64,000 nt of DNA from Phocaeicola barnesiae DSM 18169 = JCM 13652 (GCF_000374585.1 NZ_KB894644.1:186001-250000); one strand, 5' to 3'. Shown: positions 53,701-62,792, numbered from the stretch's first letter. The notes: generated by a model not told the origin, from the letters alone. A program made the numbers and translations.

Positions 53701-54773
53701 GACGTGGTCCGCAGAACAACTACAACGACCGCAAAAACGGCGCGTTCGTACAGCTGTATAACAGTACGGTGAAAGAACAGTTCGTGAACTTCCCGAAACC
53801 GCAGTCGATGGGTAACCGCGAGGATGTACGCTGGTGTGCCTTGACCGATGAGGCCGGTAACGGCGTACAGTTCGTTTCTACTTCTGCCTTCTCTGCATCT
53901 GCTTTGCCATGGTCGGCCATGCAGATGGTTCAGGCTCCGCATCCGTACCAGTTGCCTGAATCGGACGGGAATTACCTGCATCTGGATTTGAAGATGATGG
54001 GACTGGGTGGTAACAGCTGTGGCCAGGGTGGCCCGCTGGAAGAGGACCGCATCAAGGCCGGCAACCATTCGATGGGATTCATCATCCGTCCGGTAGGACA
54101 GGGTACTGACCTGACTGCACGTGCCAAGGTTTCGGCCGGCGGCGAAATGCCGATAAGCATCTCCCGGAATGTAACCGGCAAGGTGGCATTGGTTTCCGGA
54201 AAGCCGGGGGCAGTCATCTGCTACAGCCTGGGCCAGAGTAAGAAGGCGGTAACGTATACTGAACCTTTTGACTTGCGTAACGGAGGAACCCTGACAGTAT
54301 GGTACAAGGATAACGACAAGCTGAAGACTACCCGCGATTTCGCCAAGATTGAGACAGTGCCCTTGGAGGTAATCTACGCCAGCAGTCAGGAGAGCGACGG
54401 TGGAGAAGCTTCGAATCTGGTGGACGACGACCCGAACACCATCTGGCATACCATGTACTCGGTGACTGTGGCCAAATATCCGCATTGGGTAGATTTGGAT
54501 TGCGGTGAGGCGAAAGAAATCAAAGGTTTCACATACCTGCCTCGCCAGAACAGCCCGAACGGAAACATCAAGGAATATAAGTTCCAGGTGAGCGATGACG
54601 GTAAGACCTGGAGTGAACCGGTGGCTTCGGGTGCCTTTGAAAATAACCTGGAGCGGAAACGTATCCTGCTGGATAAGCCTGTCAAGGCCCGCTATGTACG
54701 CTTCACGGCACTGAGTTCGCAGAACGGTCAGGACTTCGCGTCCGGAGCCGAACTGGGCGTACTGGTAGATTAA
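50754..54773 (+). CDS. Secreted GH2 beta-galactosidase with C-terminal F5/8-type module
   Basis: A 1339-residue glycoside hydrolase family 2 enzyme (signal peptide ends about residue 19, AFAQ). N-terminal sugar-binding domain (WQNLNGTWKFHW, YVGFSKNSR), catalytic barrel with acid/base Glu in IVIWSLGNEAGPG and nucleophile Glu in FHISEYAHSMGNAGG, then the beta-sandwich (YYGRGPQNNYNDRKNGAFVQLY). The last 170 residues are a discoidin/F5/8-type carbohydrate-binding module (SNLVDDDPNTIWHTMY, PHWVDLDCGEAKEIKGFTY, ARYVRFTAL). It is about 300 residues longer than LacZ. Next to the fucose operon, it suits removal of galactose from host glycans (inference). Confidence 0.93.
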   Translation: MKKTVFSLIFCSMAMGAFAQQPLGGFLYGTEVAPMGTEWEAPEKLSLNKEQPHAYFFSFNDVESALKVLPQHSRYWQNLNGTWKFHWAPNPDERPKSFYETGFDVSGWDDITVPSCWNVVGIQKDGSLKYGVPIYCNQPVIFKHTVAVGDWKGGVMREPNKDWTTYKYRNEVGSYRRTFTVADDWKDRQVYINFDGVNSFFYLWVNGQYVGFSKNSRNTASFDISKYLVKGENTVAVEVYRSSDGSFLEAQDMYRLPGIFRNTYLTATSKVQVRDMKIETELNGNGASVSVKAMLRNLDKKKIKNYTLSYRIYENKLYSDEIVGQVGEPVASGKFELDKGENTTVDTRFELADAKLWSAERPNRYTLVAELKDQKGRTVDVISTYFGVRQVEIRDTEAKDDEFGLKGRYFYVNNQPVKLKGVNRQEINPNTGNAITPEQMEMEVMLMKRGNINHVRNSHYSCNPYWYYLCDKYGIYLEDEANLESHEYYYGDASLSHVPEFKDAHVARVMELVHAHVNHPSIVIWSLGNEAGPGKNFVAAYDAIKAYDTTRPVQYERNNDIVDMGSNQYPSIAWTREAVKGTYDMKYPFHISEYAHSMGNAGGNLEDYWEAIESTNFFCGAAIWDWVDQSLYNYDPKTGEKYLAYGGDFGDKPNDGMFCMNGILFPGHQPKPEFFEVKKVYQNVGVKAVDITKGQIEVFNKNYFEPLTGVDMVWSLWKDGKKIQESNAFQGPRNILAPRQKSVYTIPFDFSKLEADGEYFVKVQFLLAQDMPWAPKGYVQMEEQLPVKAAAAFPSVAGQTADGKLTLTTENNLKTVQGTGFEVKFDDATGTIYSLTYNGKPVFAEGNGPKLDAFRAMTDNDNWAYRQWFAKGLHNLRHKAVDAAAYTRADGAVVLAYTVESQAPYGSNIRDLGISSGRYNITKGKEFGPDDFKFTTSQIWTVYPDGSIELEASFSSNEPSLSLARLGYVMKTPSALENYTYYGRGPQNNYNDRKNGAFVQLYNSTVKEQFVNFPKPQSMGNREDVRWCALTDEAGNGVQFVSTSAFSASALPWSAMQMVQAPHPYQLPESDGNYLHLDLKMMGLGGNSCGQGGPLEEDRIKAGNHSMGFIIRPVGQGTDLTARAKVSAGGEMPISISRNVTGKVALVSGKPGAVICYSLGQSKKAVTYTEPFDLRNGGTLTVWYKDNDKLKTTRDFAKIETVPLEVIYASSQESDGGEASNLVDDDPNTIWHTMYSVTVAKYPHWVDLDCGEAKEIKGFTYLPRQNSPNGNIKEYKFQVSDDGKTWSEPVASGAFENNLERKRILLDKPVKARYVRFTALSSQNGQDFASGAELGVLVD

Positions 54774-54806
54774 TCGGGTTCTCTGCCTGATTCTCCCAAT
54801 AACAGG

Positions 54807-54845
54807 AATCGCTACAGCCTTCTGTAAAAGGAGGTTGTAGCGATT
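54807..54845 (+). terminator. Terminator of the GH2 gene
   Basis: AATCGCTACA (54807-54816) and TGTAGCGATT (54836-54845), followed by TTTTT, with an extended GCCT/AGG inner stem. Confidence 0.85.
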
Positions 54846-54849
54846 TTTT

Positions 54850-55067
54850 TGAGGGGCTTATCTTTCACGGTGAAACTTCATCTTTCACGGGAAAGGACTG
54901 GCCTACAGCTCGTTGTGTGGCTTGTGAAAGTATGAAACCAATAATGGGACTTTATTGATTGCCTGTGTTTTCCTAACGTCAGGTCGTTCGGTGAAGTGAT
55001 TGGATTGAACATGCTGACGAATGAATGGCTGTGCTTTGGGTGGGAATTCTTTTTATGCCTAATAAAA
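54850..55067. other. Intergenic region between the GH2 gene and tRNA-Arg terminator
   Basis: No gene seen. ATCTTTCACGG is repeated at 54860-54870 and 54880-54890, with no evident meaning. Confidence 0.4.
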
Positions 55068-55115
55068 AAAGGAAGTTGATAAATACCGGTTATCCGTATA
55101 TTATCAACTTCCTTT
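55068..55115 (-). terminator. Terminator of the tRNA-Arg pair
   Basis: Perfect 15-bp inverted repeat AAAGGAAGTTGATAA/TTATCAACTTCCTTT, followed on the minus strand by TTTTATT. Confidence 0.9.
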
Positions 55116-55119
55116 CGTG

Positions 55120-55193
55120 TGATTCGGCCGAGATTCGAACTCGGGACCCACAGCTTAGAAGGCTGTTGCTCTATCCAGCTGAGCTACCGAACC
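55120..55193 (-). tRNA. tRNA-Arg (TCT), copy 2
   Basis: 74-nt cloverleaf on the minus strand. Acceptor GGTTCGG/CCGAATC (one G-T pair), discriminator A, anticodon loop CTTCTAA giving TCT, T-arm GGTTCGAATC-type. No CCA encoded. The anticodon stem is CAGCC/GGCTG. Confidence 0.95.
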
Positions 55194-55220
55194 ATCCTTG
55201 TGTGAATGTAAAGCTTTCAG

Positions 55221-55294
<74 letters not shown>

Positions 55295-55391
55295 ATCCTT
55301 AATTGCGCGGCAAAGGTAGTAAGTTTATTTGAAATATGCAAATTTTCCGTTGCTTTTTGTTCTTCCTGGAATGCGGGAAGCTTTTCCAGTC

Positions 55392-56696
55392 TCAGGAATA
55401 ACGCCGGGGATACCGGAGAAAAATACTGAGTAGGGCAACAATCCCCAACGCCATCGGGTAATACAGGTAGCCGATGATATTCAGTGGAGAAAGTTGCGTC
55501 AGCTCGGCTGCAATCAGCATCTGCGCACCGTATGGGATGATACCTTGCACCACACAGGAGAACGTATCCAGAATGCTGGCGCTTTTTCGCTTGTCGACTC
55601 CGAATTTGTCTGCGATGTCGCTGGCCAACGGGCCTACGGTGATGATGGCGATGGTGTTGTTGGCAGTACAGAAATTGGCCAGGCTCACCAAGGCGGCAAT
55701 GCTCAGCTCGGCTCCCCGTTTGCTTTTTACCCGTTGGGTCAGAGCCTGGATGATGTATGCCACTCCTCCGTTGAAACGTATCAGTTCCAGCATGCCTCCG
55801 GCCATCAGGGTGATGATGATGAGTTCTCCCATGCCGGTGATACCGGTCCCCATGGAACTGAACCATCCGAAGACATCGAAACTTCCGTACCATATACCGA
55901 TGATACCGGTGGATAAAAGTCCCAACAGCAGGACCAGCGTAACGTTGATTCCGGCAATGGCTGTTCCCAGTACGACGAGGTAGGGGATAACCTTGGCCCA
56001 GGCTACGGGTCCTGCTTCGTGGACGACGGTAACCTGGCTGCCGTAAAAGACGTAATAGCCGAACACCAGCAGCGCGGCAGGCAAGGCGATGGCGATGTTG
56101 GCACGGAATTTATCGCGCATGACGCAGCCTTGGGTACGGGTAGCGGCAATCGTGGTATCCGAAATGAAAGAGAGGTTATCGCCGAAAAACGCTCCGCCGA
56201 TGACCAGGGCTGTCATGAAAGGCAGGCTGAGCTCGGTCTTCTCGGCAATTCCGGCAGCTACCGGCGCCAATGCGACAATGGTTCCTACCGATGTCCCGAT
56301 AGACAGGGAGATGAAGCAGGAGGCCAGAAAGATACCTGCTAGCAACAGGCTGTCGGGTAACAGCAGCAGTGTCAGGTTGACGGTCGCGTCGATGGCACCC
56401 ATCGCTTTGGCCGATTGGGCGAAGGCACCTGCCAGGATGAATATCCAGATCATCAGCATGATGTTCTTGTTGGCGGCTCCTGCCGAGAATTGTAGGATAC
56501 GGTCGTTCAGGCTCAACCCCTTGGTGATACATACGGCATAGATGGAAGATACCAGGAAGGCAACCGTAATGGGAACCTTATAGAAATCGTTCACCAGGAT
56601 AGAGGTAACCAGATACAGGCAGAGGAATACCGCCAAGGGGGAAAGCGCCCATCCGTTAGGTTGCTTGGTGATAGGGGTCAGTTTGTTCAGATTCAT
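55392..56696 (-). CDS. nhaC: Na+/H+ antiporter NhaC-family protein
   Basis: A 434-residue membrane protein with about 11-12 helices. Key parts are SLSIGTSVGTIVALAPVA, GGAFFGDNLSFISDTTIAATRTQGC (NhaC ion-site region), SLANFCTANNTIAIITVGPLA and SCVVQGIIPYGAQML. The open frame extends to 57017, but the extension is low-complexity and lies upstream of the candidate promoter at 56718-56725; ATG 56696 starts a normal N-terminus. It stands alone. Confidence 0.9.
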   Translation of the reverse strand: MNLNKLTPITKQPNGWALSPLAVFLCLYLVTSILVNDFYKVPITVAFLVSSIYAVCITKGLSLNDRILQFSAGAANKNIMLMIWIFILAGAFAQSAKAMGAIDATVNLTLLLLPDSLLLAGIFLASCFISLSIGTSVGTIVALAPVAAGIAEKTELSLPFMTALVIGGAFFGDNLSFISDTTIAATRTQGCVMRDKFRANIAIALPAALLVFGYYVFYGSQVTVVHEAGPVAWAKVIPYLVVLGTAIAGINVTLVLLLGLLSTGIIGIWYGSFDVFGWFSSMGTGITGMGELIIITLMAGGMLELIRFNGGVAYIIQALTQRVKSKRGAELSIAALVSLANFCTANNTIAIITVGPLASDIADKFGVDKRKSASILDTFSCVVQGIIPYGAQMLIAAELTQLSPLNIIGYLYYPMALGIVALLSIFLRYPRRYS

Positions 56697-56717
56697 GTCG
56701 TTATCGATTTGCGGCTG

Positions 56718-56725
56718 CAAAGATA
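56718..56725 (-). promoter_or_regulatory. -7 box of nhaC
   Basis: Reads TATCTTTG on the minus strand, 21 nt before the start codon. Confidence 0.6.
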
Positions 56726-56974
56726 CGTCAGATTTTTGACAGAAGAGTAAGAAGCCCTTTAATTTTTCTGGAGGTCCTGATATATCAGGCTTTTCTCCGG
56801 CTCTTCGGGAGCCGTATGGCATTGCCGGGTAGGTTGCCGCTTCGCTTTCGGGCAGGTAAAGACCGGCTTTTTCTCCGTCGTGGAAGATAAAATGCTGGAG
56901 GTTTCTTAGCCTAATAAAAATTAAAGCAGGCGGAATAATCGCCTGAAATGTTTTTAGTGTATTTAATTTTCTTG

Positions 56975-56982
56975 TAAATTTG
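56975..56982 (+). promoter_or_regulatory. -7 box of ileS
   Basis: TAAATTTG matches TAnnTTTG, 61 nt before ileS; a T-rich -33 area lies about 20 nt upstream. Confidence 0.6.
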
Positions 56983-57043
56983 CACCCTAATTTTAGGACA
57001 GTTGTTCCTCTAGGCAAGCTATTGAAATAAAAATAACATAATT

Positions 57044-60000
57044 ATGAGTAAGAAATTTACTGAATATTCACAACTTAACCTTTCTGATGTCAATAAGGAA
57101 GTACTGAAGAAATGGGACGAGAACGATGTTTTCTCCCGGAGTATGACAGAACGGGAAGGGCATCCTTCATTCGTGTTTTATGAAGGACCTCCCTCAGCCA
57201 ACGGTATGCCGGGTATTCATCACGTCATGGCCCGTACCATCAAGGATACGTTCTGCCGTTTCAAGACCATGAAAGGTTATCAGGTAAAACGTAAAGCCGG
57301 ATGGGATACACACGGTCTGCCGGTAGAGCTGGGCGTAGAAAAGGCGCTGGGAATTACCAAAGAGGATATCGGTAAAACCATTTCTGTAGCCGATTATAAC
57401 AGACATTGCCGTACGGATGTGATGAAATTCACCAAAGAATGGACCGACCTGACCCATAAGATGGGCTATTGGGTGGACCTGGATAATCCGTACATCACCT
57501 ACGATAACCGTTACATCGAAACCTTGTGGTGGCTGCTGAAGCAGTTGTACCAGAAAGGTCTCTTGTATAAAGGATATACAATCCAGCCGTATTCACCGGC
57601 TGCCGGTACAGGCTTGAGTTCGCACGAATTGAACCAGCCGGGATGTTACCGTGATGTGAAGGACCTGACCGTGGTGGGACAGTTCAAGATGAAGAACCCG
57701 AAACCGGAAATGGCGCAGTGGGGTACACCTTACTTCCTGGCATGGACCACTACACCGTGGACATTGCCATCAAATACCGCGCTTTGTGTCGGTCCGAAGA
57801 TTGATTACGTAGCCGTACAGACTTATAACGGATATACGGGCGATAAGATGACGGTCGTTCTGGCCAAACCGTTGCTTTACATGCACTTCAACAAGAAGGC
57901 GGAAGGCATCGCGCTGGAAGACTACAAACCGGGCGACAAGCTGATTCCGTTCAAGGTAGTTGGCGAGTACAAGGGTACAGACCTGGTAGGTATGGAGTAT
58001 GAACAGCTCATCCCGTGGGTGAAACCGGTGGAACTGGACGAAGACGGAAACTGGAAAGAGGCTTCTGCCAAGGCTTTCCGCGTGATTCCGGGTGATTATG
58101 TAACGACAGAAGACGGTACAGGTATCGTACACATCGCTCCGACCTTCGGTGCCGACGATGCGAATGTGGCACGTGCGGCTGGTATCCCTTCGCTGTTCAT
58201 GATTAACAAGAAGGGTGAGACTCGTCCGATGGTCGACCTGACCGGTAAGTTCTATCTGATGGACGAACTGGACGAGAACTTCGTGAAGGAATGTATCGAT
58301 GTCGATGCCTACAAGGAGTATCAGGGACGCTGGGTGAAGAACGCTTACGACCCGCAGTTTACTGTAGACGGCAAGTACGACGAGAAAGCCGCTCAGGCTG
58401 CCGAATCGCTTGACGTATACATCTGTATGATGATGAAGCAGGCTGGTCTGGCCTTCAAGATGGAAAAGCATGTACACAACTATCCGCACTGCTGGCGTAC
58501 CGATAAACCGGTGCTCTATTATCCGTTGGACAGTTGGTTTATCCGCTCGACTGCCGCCAAGGAACGCATGATGGAACTGAACAAGACCATCAACTGGAAA
58601 CCGGAATCTACCGGAACAGGCCGTTTCGGCAAATGGCTGGAGAACCTGAACGACTGGAACCTGAGCCGTTCACGCTACTGGGGTACTCCGCTTCCTATCT
58701 GGCGCAGTGAGGCCGGTGAGGAAATCTGCATCGGTTCGGTAGAAGAACTGTATAATGAAATCGAGAAATCGGTAGCTGCCGGATTCATGACCGAAAACCC
58801 ATATAAGAAACTGGGCTTTGTGCCGGGCGACTACCAGAAAGCAAACTACGACAAGATTGACTTGCATCGTCCGTACGTGGACGACATCGTATTGGTGTCT
58901 GCCAGCGGTCAGCCGATGAAACGTGAAAGCGATCTGATTGACGTATGGTTCGATTCGGGTGCCATGCCGTATGCACAGCTTCACTATCCGTTCGAAAACA
59001 AGGAAATTGTAGATAACCGCTCATACTATCCGGCCGATTTCATCGCCGAAGGTGTGGACCAGACCCGTGGATGGTTCTTTACCCTGCATGCTATCGCTAC
59101 AATGGTGTTCGACAGCGTGGCTTACAAGAACGTGATTTCAAACGGTCTGGTACTCGACAAGAACGGTAACAAGATGTCCAAACGTCTGGGCAACGCCGTT
59201 GACCCGTTCGGTACCATCGAAAAATACGGCTCCGACCCGTTGCGCTGGTACATGATTACCAATTCATCGCCGTGGGATAACCTGAAGTTCGATGTCGATG
59301 GAGTAGACGAGGTACGCCGTAAATTCTTCGGTACTTTATATAATACGTATTCGTTCTTCGCCCTGTATGCGAATGTAGACGGATTTACTTATGCGGAACC
59401 GGATGTCCCGATGACGGAACGTCCGGAAATTGACCGCTGGATTCTGTCGCTGCTCAATTCCCTGATTAAGGAAGTGGATGCCTGCTACAACGATTATGAA
59501 CCGACAAAGGCCGGTCGTTTGATTACTGACTTCGTGAACGATAACCTGAGTAACTGGTACGTTCGTCTGAACCGTAAACGTTTCTGGGGTAGCGCGATGT
59601 CAACCGATAAGCTGTCAGCATACCAGACATTGTACACCTGCCTGGAAACCGTTGCCAAACTGATGGCTCCGATTGCTCCGTTCTATGCGGACCGTCTGTA
59701 CATGGACCTGATTCAGGTAACCGGCCGTGACAACGTGGTATCAGTTCATCTGGCCGACTTCCCGGTTGCTGATGAGACACTCATCAACAAGGAACTGGAA
59801 GCTCGTCAGCAGATGGCACAGGATGTTACTTCTATGGTATTGGCATTGCGTCGTAAAGTCAATATCAAAGTACGTCAGCCGCTGTTGTGTATCATGATTC
59901 CGGTAGTGGATGAAGAACAGAAGCGTTACATCGAAGCGGTAGAAGACCTGATCCGCAGCGAGGTGAACGTGAAGGAAATCAAACTGGTGGACGGCGCATC

Positions 60001-60532
60001 CGGTATCCTGGTGAAGAAGGTGAAATGCGACTTCAAGAAGCTGGGCCCGAAATTCGGCAAACAGATGAAGGCCGTAGCCGCTGCTGTAGCCGAGATGTCG
60101 CAGGAAGCGATAGCCGAACTGGAAAAGAATGGAAGCTATACTTTCGACTTGAACGGTACACCGGCTGTTGTGGAAGCCGCAGATGTGGAAATCTTCAGCG
60201 AAGATATTCCGGGATGGCTGGTTGCCAACGAAGGTAAACTGACTGTAGCTCTGGAAGTTACTGTAACCGAAGAACTGCGTCGGGAAGGTATTGCCCGTGA
60301 ACTGGTCAACCGTATCCAGAACATCCGGAAGAGCAGCGGATTCGAAATTACCGATAAGATTGCTATCGTTTTGTCGAAAAATCCGAACACAGACGAAGCG
60401 GTAAATGAATATAATACTTATATTTGCAACCAGGTACTGGCTAACTCGCTGGTATTGTCGGATGGACCGGTAGAAGGCACGGAACTCAATTTCGATGACT
60501 TCTCACTGTTTATCCAAGTAACCAAATTGTAA
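57044..60532 (+). CDS. ileS: Isoleucyl-tRNA synthetase
   Basis: A 1162-residue class I synthetase. HIGH-type motif is in GPPSANGMPGIHHVMARTIKD (PGIHH), the CP1 editing domain shows AWTTTPWTLPSNTALCV and the editing-site Asp region, and KMSKR is in NGNKMSKRLGNAVDP. C-terminal anticodon-binding region follows. There is no CxxC zinc tail. The length fits the long eukaryote-like (type 2, mupirocin-insensitive class) IleRS. Followed by a hairpin at 60541-60566. Confidence 0.96.
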   Translation: MSKKFTEYSQLNLSDVNKEVLKKWDENDVFSRSMTEREGHPSFVFYEGPPSANGMPGIHHVMARTIKDTFCRFKTMKGYQVKRKAGWDTHGLPVELGVEKALGITKEDIGKTISVADYNRHCRTDVMKFTKEWTDLTHKMGYWVDLDNPYITYDNRYIETLWWLLKQLYQKGLLYKGYTIQPYSPAAGTGLSSHELNQPGCYRDVKDLTVVGQFKMKNPKPEMAQWGTPYFLAWTTTPWTLPSNTALCVGPKIDYVAVQTYNGYTGDKMTVVLAKPLLYMHFNKKAEGIALEDYKPGDKLIPFKVVGEYKGTDLVGMEYEQLIPWVKPVELDEDGNWKEASAKAFRVIPGDYVTTEDGTGIVHIAPTFGADDANVARAAGIPSLFMINKKGETRPMVDLTGKFYLMDELDENFVKECIDVDAYKEYQGRWVKNAYDPQFTVDGKYDEKAAQAAESLDVYICMMMKQAGLAFKMEKHVHNYPHCWRTDKPVLYYPLDSWFIRSTAAKERMMELNKTINWKPESTGTGRFGKWLENLNDWNLSRSRYWGTPLPIWRSEAGEEICIGSVEELYNEIEKSVAAGFMTENPYKKLGFVPGDYQKANYDKIDLHRPYVDDIVLVSASGQPMKRESDLIDVWFDSGAMPYAQLHYPFENKEIVDNRSYYPADFIAEGVDQTRGWFFTLHAIATMVFDSVAYKNVISNGLVLDKNGNKMSKRLGNAVDPFGTIEKYGSDPLRWYMITNSSPWDNLKFDVDGVDEVRRKFFGTLYNTYSFFALYANVDGFTYAEPDVPMTERPEIDRWILSLLNSLIKEVDACYNDYEPTKAGRLITDFVNDNLSNWYVRLNRKRFWGSAMSTDKLSAYQTLYTCLETVAKLMAPIAPFYADRLYMDLIQVTGRDNVVSVHLADFPVADETLINKELEARQQMAQDVTSMVLALRRKVNIKVRQPLLCIMIPVVDEEQKRYIEAVEDLIRSEVNVKEIKLVDGASGILVKKVKCDFKKLGPKFGKQMKAVAAAVAEMSQEAIAELEKNGSYTFDLNGTPAVVEAADVEIFSEDIPGWLVANEGKLTVALEVTVTEELRREGIARELVNRIQNIRKSSGFEITDKIAIVLSKNPNTDEAVNEYNTYICNQVLANSLVLSDGPVEGTELNFDDFSLFIQVTKL

Positions 60533-60540
60533 TGTGACCC

Positions 60541-60566
60541 ATCCATCCGGAATTTTCCGGATGGAT
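60541..60566 (+). terminator. Hairpin after ileS
   Basis: ATCCATCCGGAA/TTCCGGATGGAT, 12-bp arms around TT, followed by ACTACTTTTTATTT. Partial termination is plausible before dksA. Confidence 0.65.
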
Positions 60567-60604
60567 ACTACTTTTTATTTATAACTTTTAAAACCTTTAA
60601 CACT

Positions 60605-60982
60605 ATGGCTGAAAAGACAAGATACTCCGACGCTGAACTCGAGGAGTTTCGCGCCATTATTATGGAGAAGCTTCAGCTTGCTGAACGCGACTATGAGAAA
60701 CTGAAAAGCAGTATCATGAACACAGATGGGAATGATACAGACGATACATCGCCTACATACAAGGTTTTGGAAGAAGGTGCGAATACCTTGTCCAAAGAAG
60801 AAACGACTCGTCTGGCTGCCCGTCAGTTGAAGTTCATTCAGAATCTGCAGGCCGCTTTGGTACGTATCGAAAACAAGACCTATGGTATCTGTCGTGAAAC
60901 AGGAAAACTGATTCCGGCTGAGCGTTTACGTGCCGTACCTCATGCTACATTGAGCATTGAGGCCAAACAAGGAAAGAAATAA
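60605..60982 (+). CDS. DksA/TraR-family protein lacking zinc-finger cysteines
   Basis: A 125-residue member of the DksA/TraR family, coiled-coil RNA polymerase secondary-channel binders. The coiled coil is at about 10-85 (AELEEFRAIIMEKLQLAERDYEKLK). The globular end is IENKTYGICRETGKLIPAERLRAVPHATLSIEAK, which keeps the DksA C-terminal helix motif but has one Cys where the C4 finger has four, so zinc binding is unlikely. Position between ileS and lspA is consistent with a translation or stringent-response link (inference). Confidence 0.88.
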   Translation: MAEKTRYSDAELEEFRAIIMEKLQLAERDYEKLKSSIMNTDGNDTDDTSPTYKVLEEGANTLSKEETTRLAARQLKFIQNLQAALVRIENKTYGICRETGKLIPAERLRAVPHATLSIEAKQGKK

Positions 60983-61200
60983 AAAGAGGTTGCCTGTGCA
61001 GACAGGGCTCTTTTGAAAATGAAGAGGCTGTTTCAGATTCAGAGATTCGTTTCCTTCCATACTTGGAAACAAGTCGATGGAAACCTGGATCAGCCCCTTC
61101 TGTTTTTTGGACAGAAGAATAAGCATTTTAGATAGAAGGAACAGAAAGTCTCTTCTATGGTTTTAACAGTAAAAAGTAATCGTATTATCAGGAAACAGTT

Positions 61201-61863
61201 ATGAACAAATATCTCTCTCAAGGTCCGTTGGCCGCACTGATTGTGGCAACGGTACTTGTAATCGACCAGATTATCAAAATCAGTGTCAAGACCAGCATGT
61301 ATCTGCATGAAAGTATCCGTATAACCGACTGGTTCTATATCTATTTCACAGAAAATAACGGGATGGCTTTCGGTATGGAGATTTTTGCCAAACTGTTTCT
61401 TACCTTGTTCCGGATTGCCGCTGTTATCCTGATTACGTGGTATCTGGTCAAACTGGTGCGACGTCCGGCGGCAGAACGGGTGAAGAACGGTTTCATCGTC
61501 TGTCTGTCACTGATTCTGGCAGGTGCCATCGGAAATATCATCGACTGTGTATTCTACGGCGAAGTCTTCAGTGCCAGTACCCCGATGTCTGTCGCGAAAT
61601 GGGTCCCTTGGGGCGAAGGATATGAAACGCTGCTGCACGGAAAAGTGGTGGACATGTTCTATTTCCCCATCATCGATACCTATTGGCCTGACTGGATGCC
61701 GCTGGTGGGCGGAGACCATTTCATCTTCTTCAGTCCTATCTTCAACTTTGCCGATGCTTCCATCAGCTGCGGTATCATTGCCCTGCTTCTGTTTTACAGC
61801 CGGTATCTGAACGGGGGAGCACATGTACAGGATTCTTCGGACACAGACAAAAAGCAATCATGA
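61201..61863 (+). CDS. lspA: Lipoprotein signal peptidase (signal peptidase II)
   Basis: A 220-residue aspartyl protease in the inner membrane that removes lipoprotein signal peptides. Four helices are visible, and the two catalytic-Asp motifs are GAIGNIIDCVFYG and SPIFNFADASISCG. Between them is an insertion of about 60 residues (YETLLHGKVVDMFYFPIIDTYW) relative to the 164-residue E. coli enzyme, as in other Bacteroidota. Its stop overlaps the DUF4296 gene start (ATGA at 61860-61863). Confidence 0.94.
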   Translation: MNKYLSQGPLAALIVATVLVIDQIIKISVKTSMYLHESIRITDWFYIYFTENNGMAFGMEIFAKLFLTLFRIAAVILITWYLVKLVRRPAAERVKNGFIVCLSLILAGAIGNIIDCVFYGEVFSASTPMSVAKWVPWGEGYETLLHGKVVDMFYFPIIDTYWPDWMPLVGGDHFIFFSPIFNFADASISCGIIALLLFYSRYLNGGAHVQDSSDTDKKQS

Positions 61864-62759
61864 AACGCCTTATGAAATATCCGTATCTGACACTGGTTTT
61901 ACTGGCAGGAGGAATGTTCGCCTGTGGAAAGAAGATCCCGAGTGACATCATCCAGCCTGAGGCGATGGAGAATCTGCTGTATGATTATCATCTGGCCAGT
62001 ACCTTAGGAAATAATCTTTCCGGCTCTGAGACCAAGAAGCGGAAAGCGTATTACGATTATGTCTTCCAGAAACACCAGGTGACGGAGGCGGAATTCGATT
62101 CGTCGATGGTCTGGTATACCCGCCATACGGAGGAGTTGTCGCAGATTTACGAGAACCTGCAGAAACGTTACGAAGCGGCCGAAAAGCTTGCCCGGAAGCA
62201 GGTGGACCGCCAGAGCGGACAAATCAGCGTTTCACAGTCCGGCGATACGGTGGATATCTGGCGCGACCGTTCCATCTATTGGCTGACAAATTCTCCGTTG
62301 ACCAATAAGGCTGTCTTCAATTTCAAGGCGGATACGACATTCCGTCCGAAAGACATATTGGTGCTCGAAGCTGATTTCAACTTTATGCCTGCTCAAAATG
62401 CCGGAAAGGCTGTCATGGGATTGAACCTCATCTTCAAGAATGACAGTCTGCAAGGTCTTACCCGTGTAGTACGTCCTGGTAAACAGAGACTATATTTCAA
62501 GCCGGATTCGGCCTTTGAGTTCAAGGAGATTATCGGATTTATCTATTACGAACCTACCGAACCGGAGCAGCACGGACATGTATTGGCGAGCGATATCCAC
62601 TTGTACCGTTATCATGTGAAAGAGGAAGCTGCCGATTCGTTGGCTGTGCAGAAGAATGATTCCTTGAAGGCGGATTCTGCCAAAGCGGATACCGTCGCAC
62701 TGGATTCGGTCTCCAAGCGTTTGAAACGGGTGAAGGACCTGAAGCCGGTGAAAAGATAA
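61860..62759 (+). CDS. DUF4296-domain lipoprotein
   Basis: A 299-residue predicted lipoprotein (signal ends AC at about residue 22; MFACGKKIP). The first 100 mature residues are DUF4296 (IIQPEAMENLLYDYHLASTLGNN, DSMVWYTRHTEELSQIYENLQKRYE). The remaining part is of unknown type, with a charged Asp/Lys/Ser-rich C-terminus. Function unknown; coupling to lspA, which would process it, is notable. Confidence 0.82.
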   Translation: MKRLMKYPYLTLVLLAGGMFACGKKIPSDIIQPEAMENLLYDYHLASTLGNNLSGSETKKRKAYYDYVFQKHQVTEAEFDSSMVWYTRHTEELSQIYENLQKRYEAAEKLARKQVDRQSGQISVSQSGDTVDIWRDRSIYWLTNSPLTNKAVFNFKADTTFRPKDILVLEADFNFMPAQNAGKAVMGLNLIFKNDSLQGLTRVVRPGKQRLYFKPDSAFEFKEIIGFIYYEPTEPEQHGHVLASDIHLYRYHVKEEAADSLAVQKNDSLKADSAKADTVALDSVSKRLKRVKDLKPVKR

Positions 62760-62792
62760 GGAATCGGATAAATACCAAACGGATTCAGGAAA

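Larger units (their letters stand above)
56697..57043. other. Intergenic region between divergent nhaC and ileS
   Basis: It contains promoter boxes for both genes and small stem-loops (CGGCTC-TTCG-GGAGCCG near 56797-56814; AGGCG/CGCCT near 56930). No gene and no T-box-like element for ileS. Confidence 0.5.

Noticed and set aside
54860-54890. ATCTTTCACGG direct repeat as a regulatory site
   Set aside because: Only two copies, no coding or promoter context, and no symmetry; chance is plausible.
56697-57017. N-terminal extension of nhaC to 57017
   Set aside because: The extension has no membrane or signal character and a TAnnTTTG promoter box lies inside it; ATG 56696 is the normal start.
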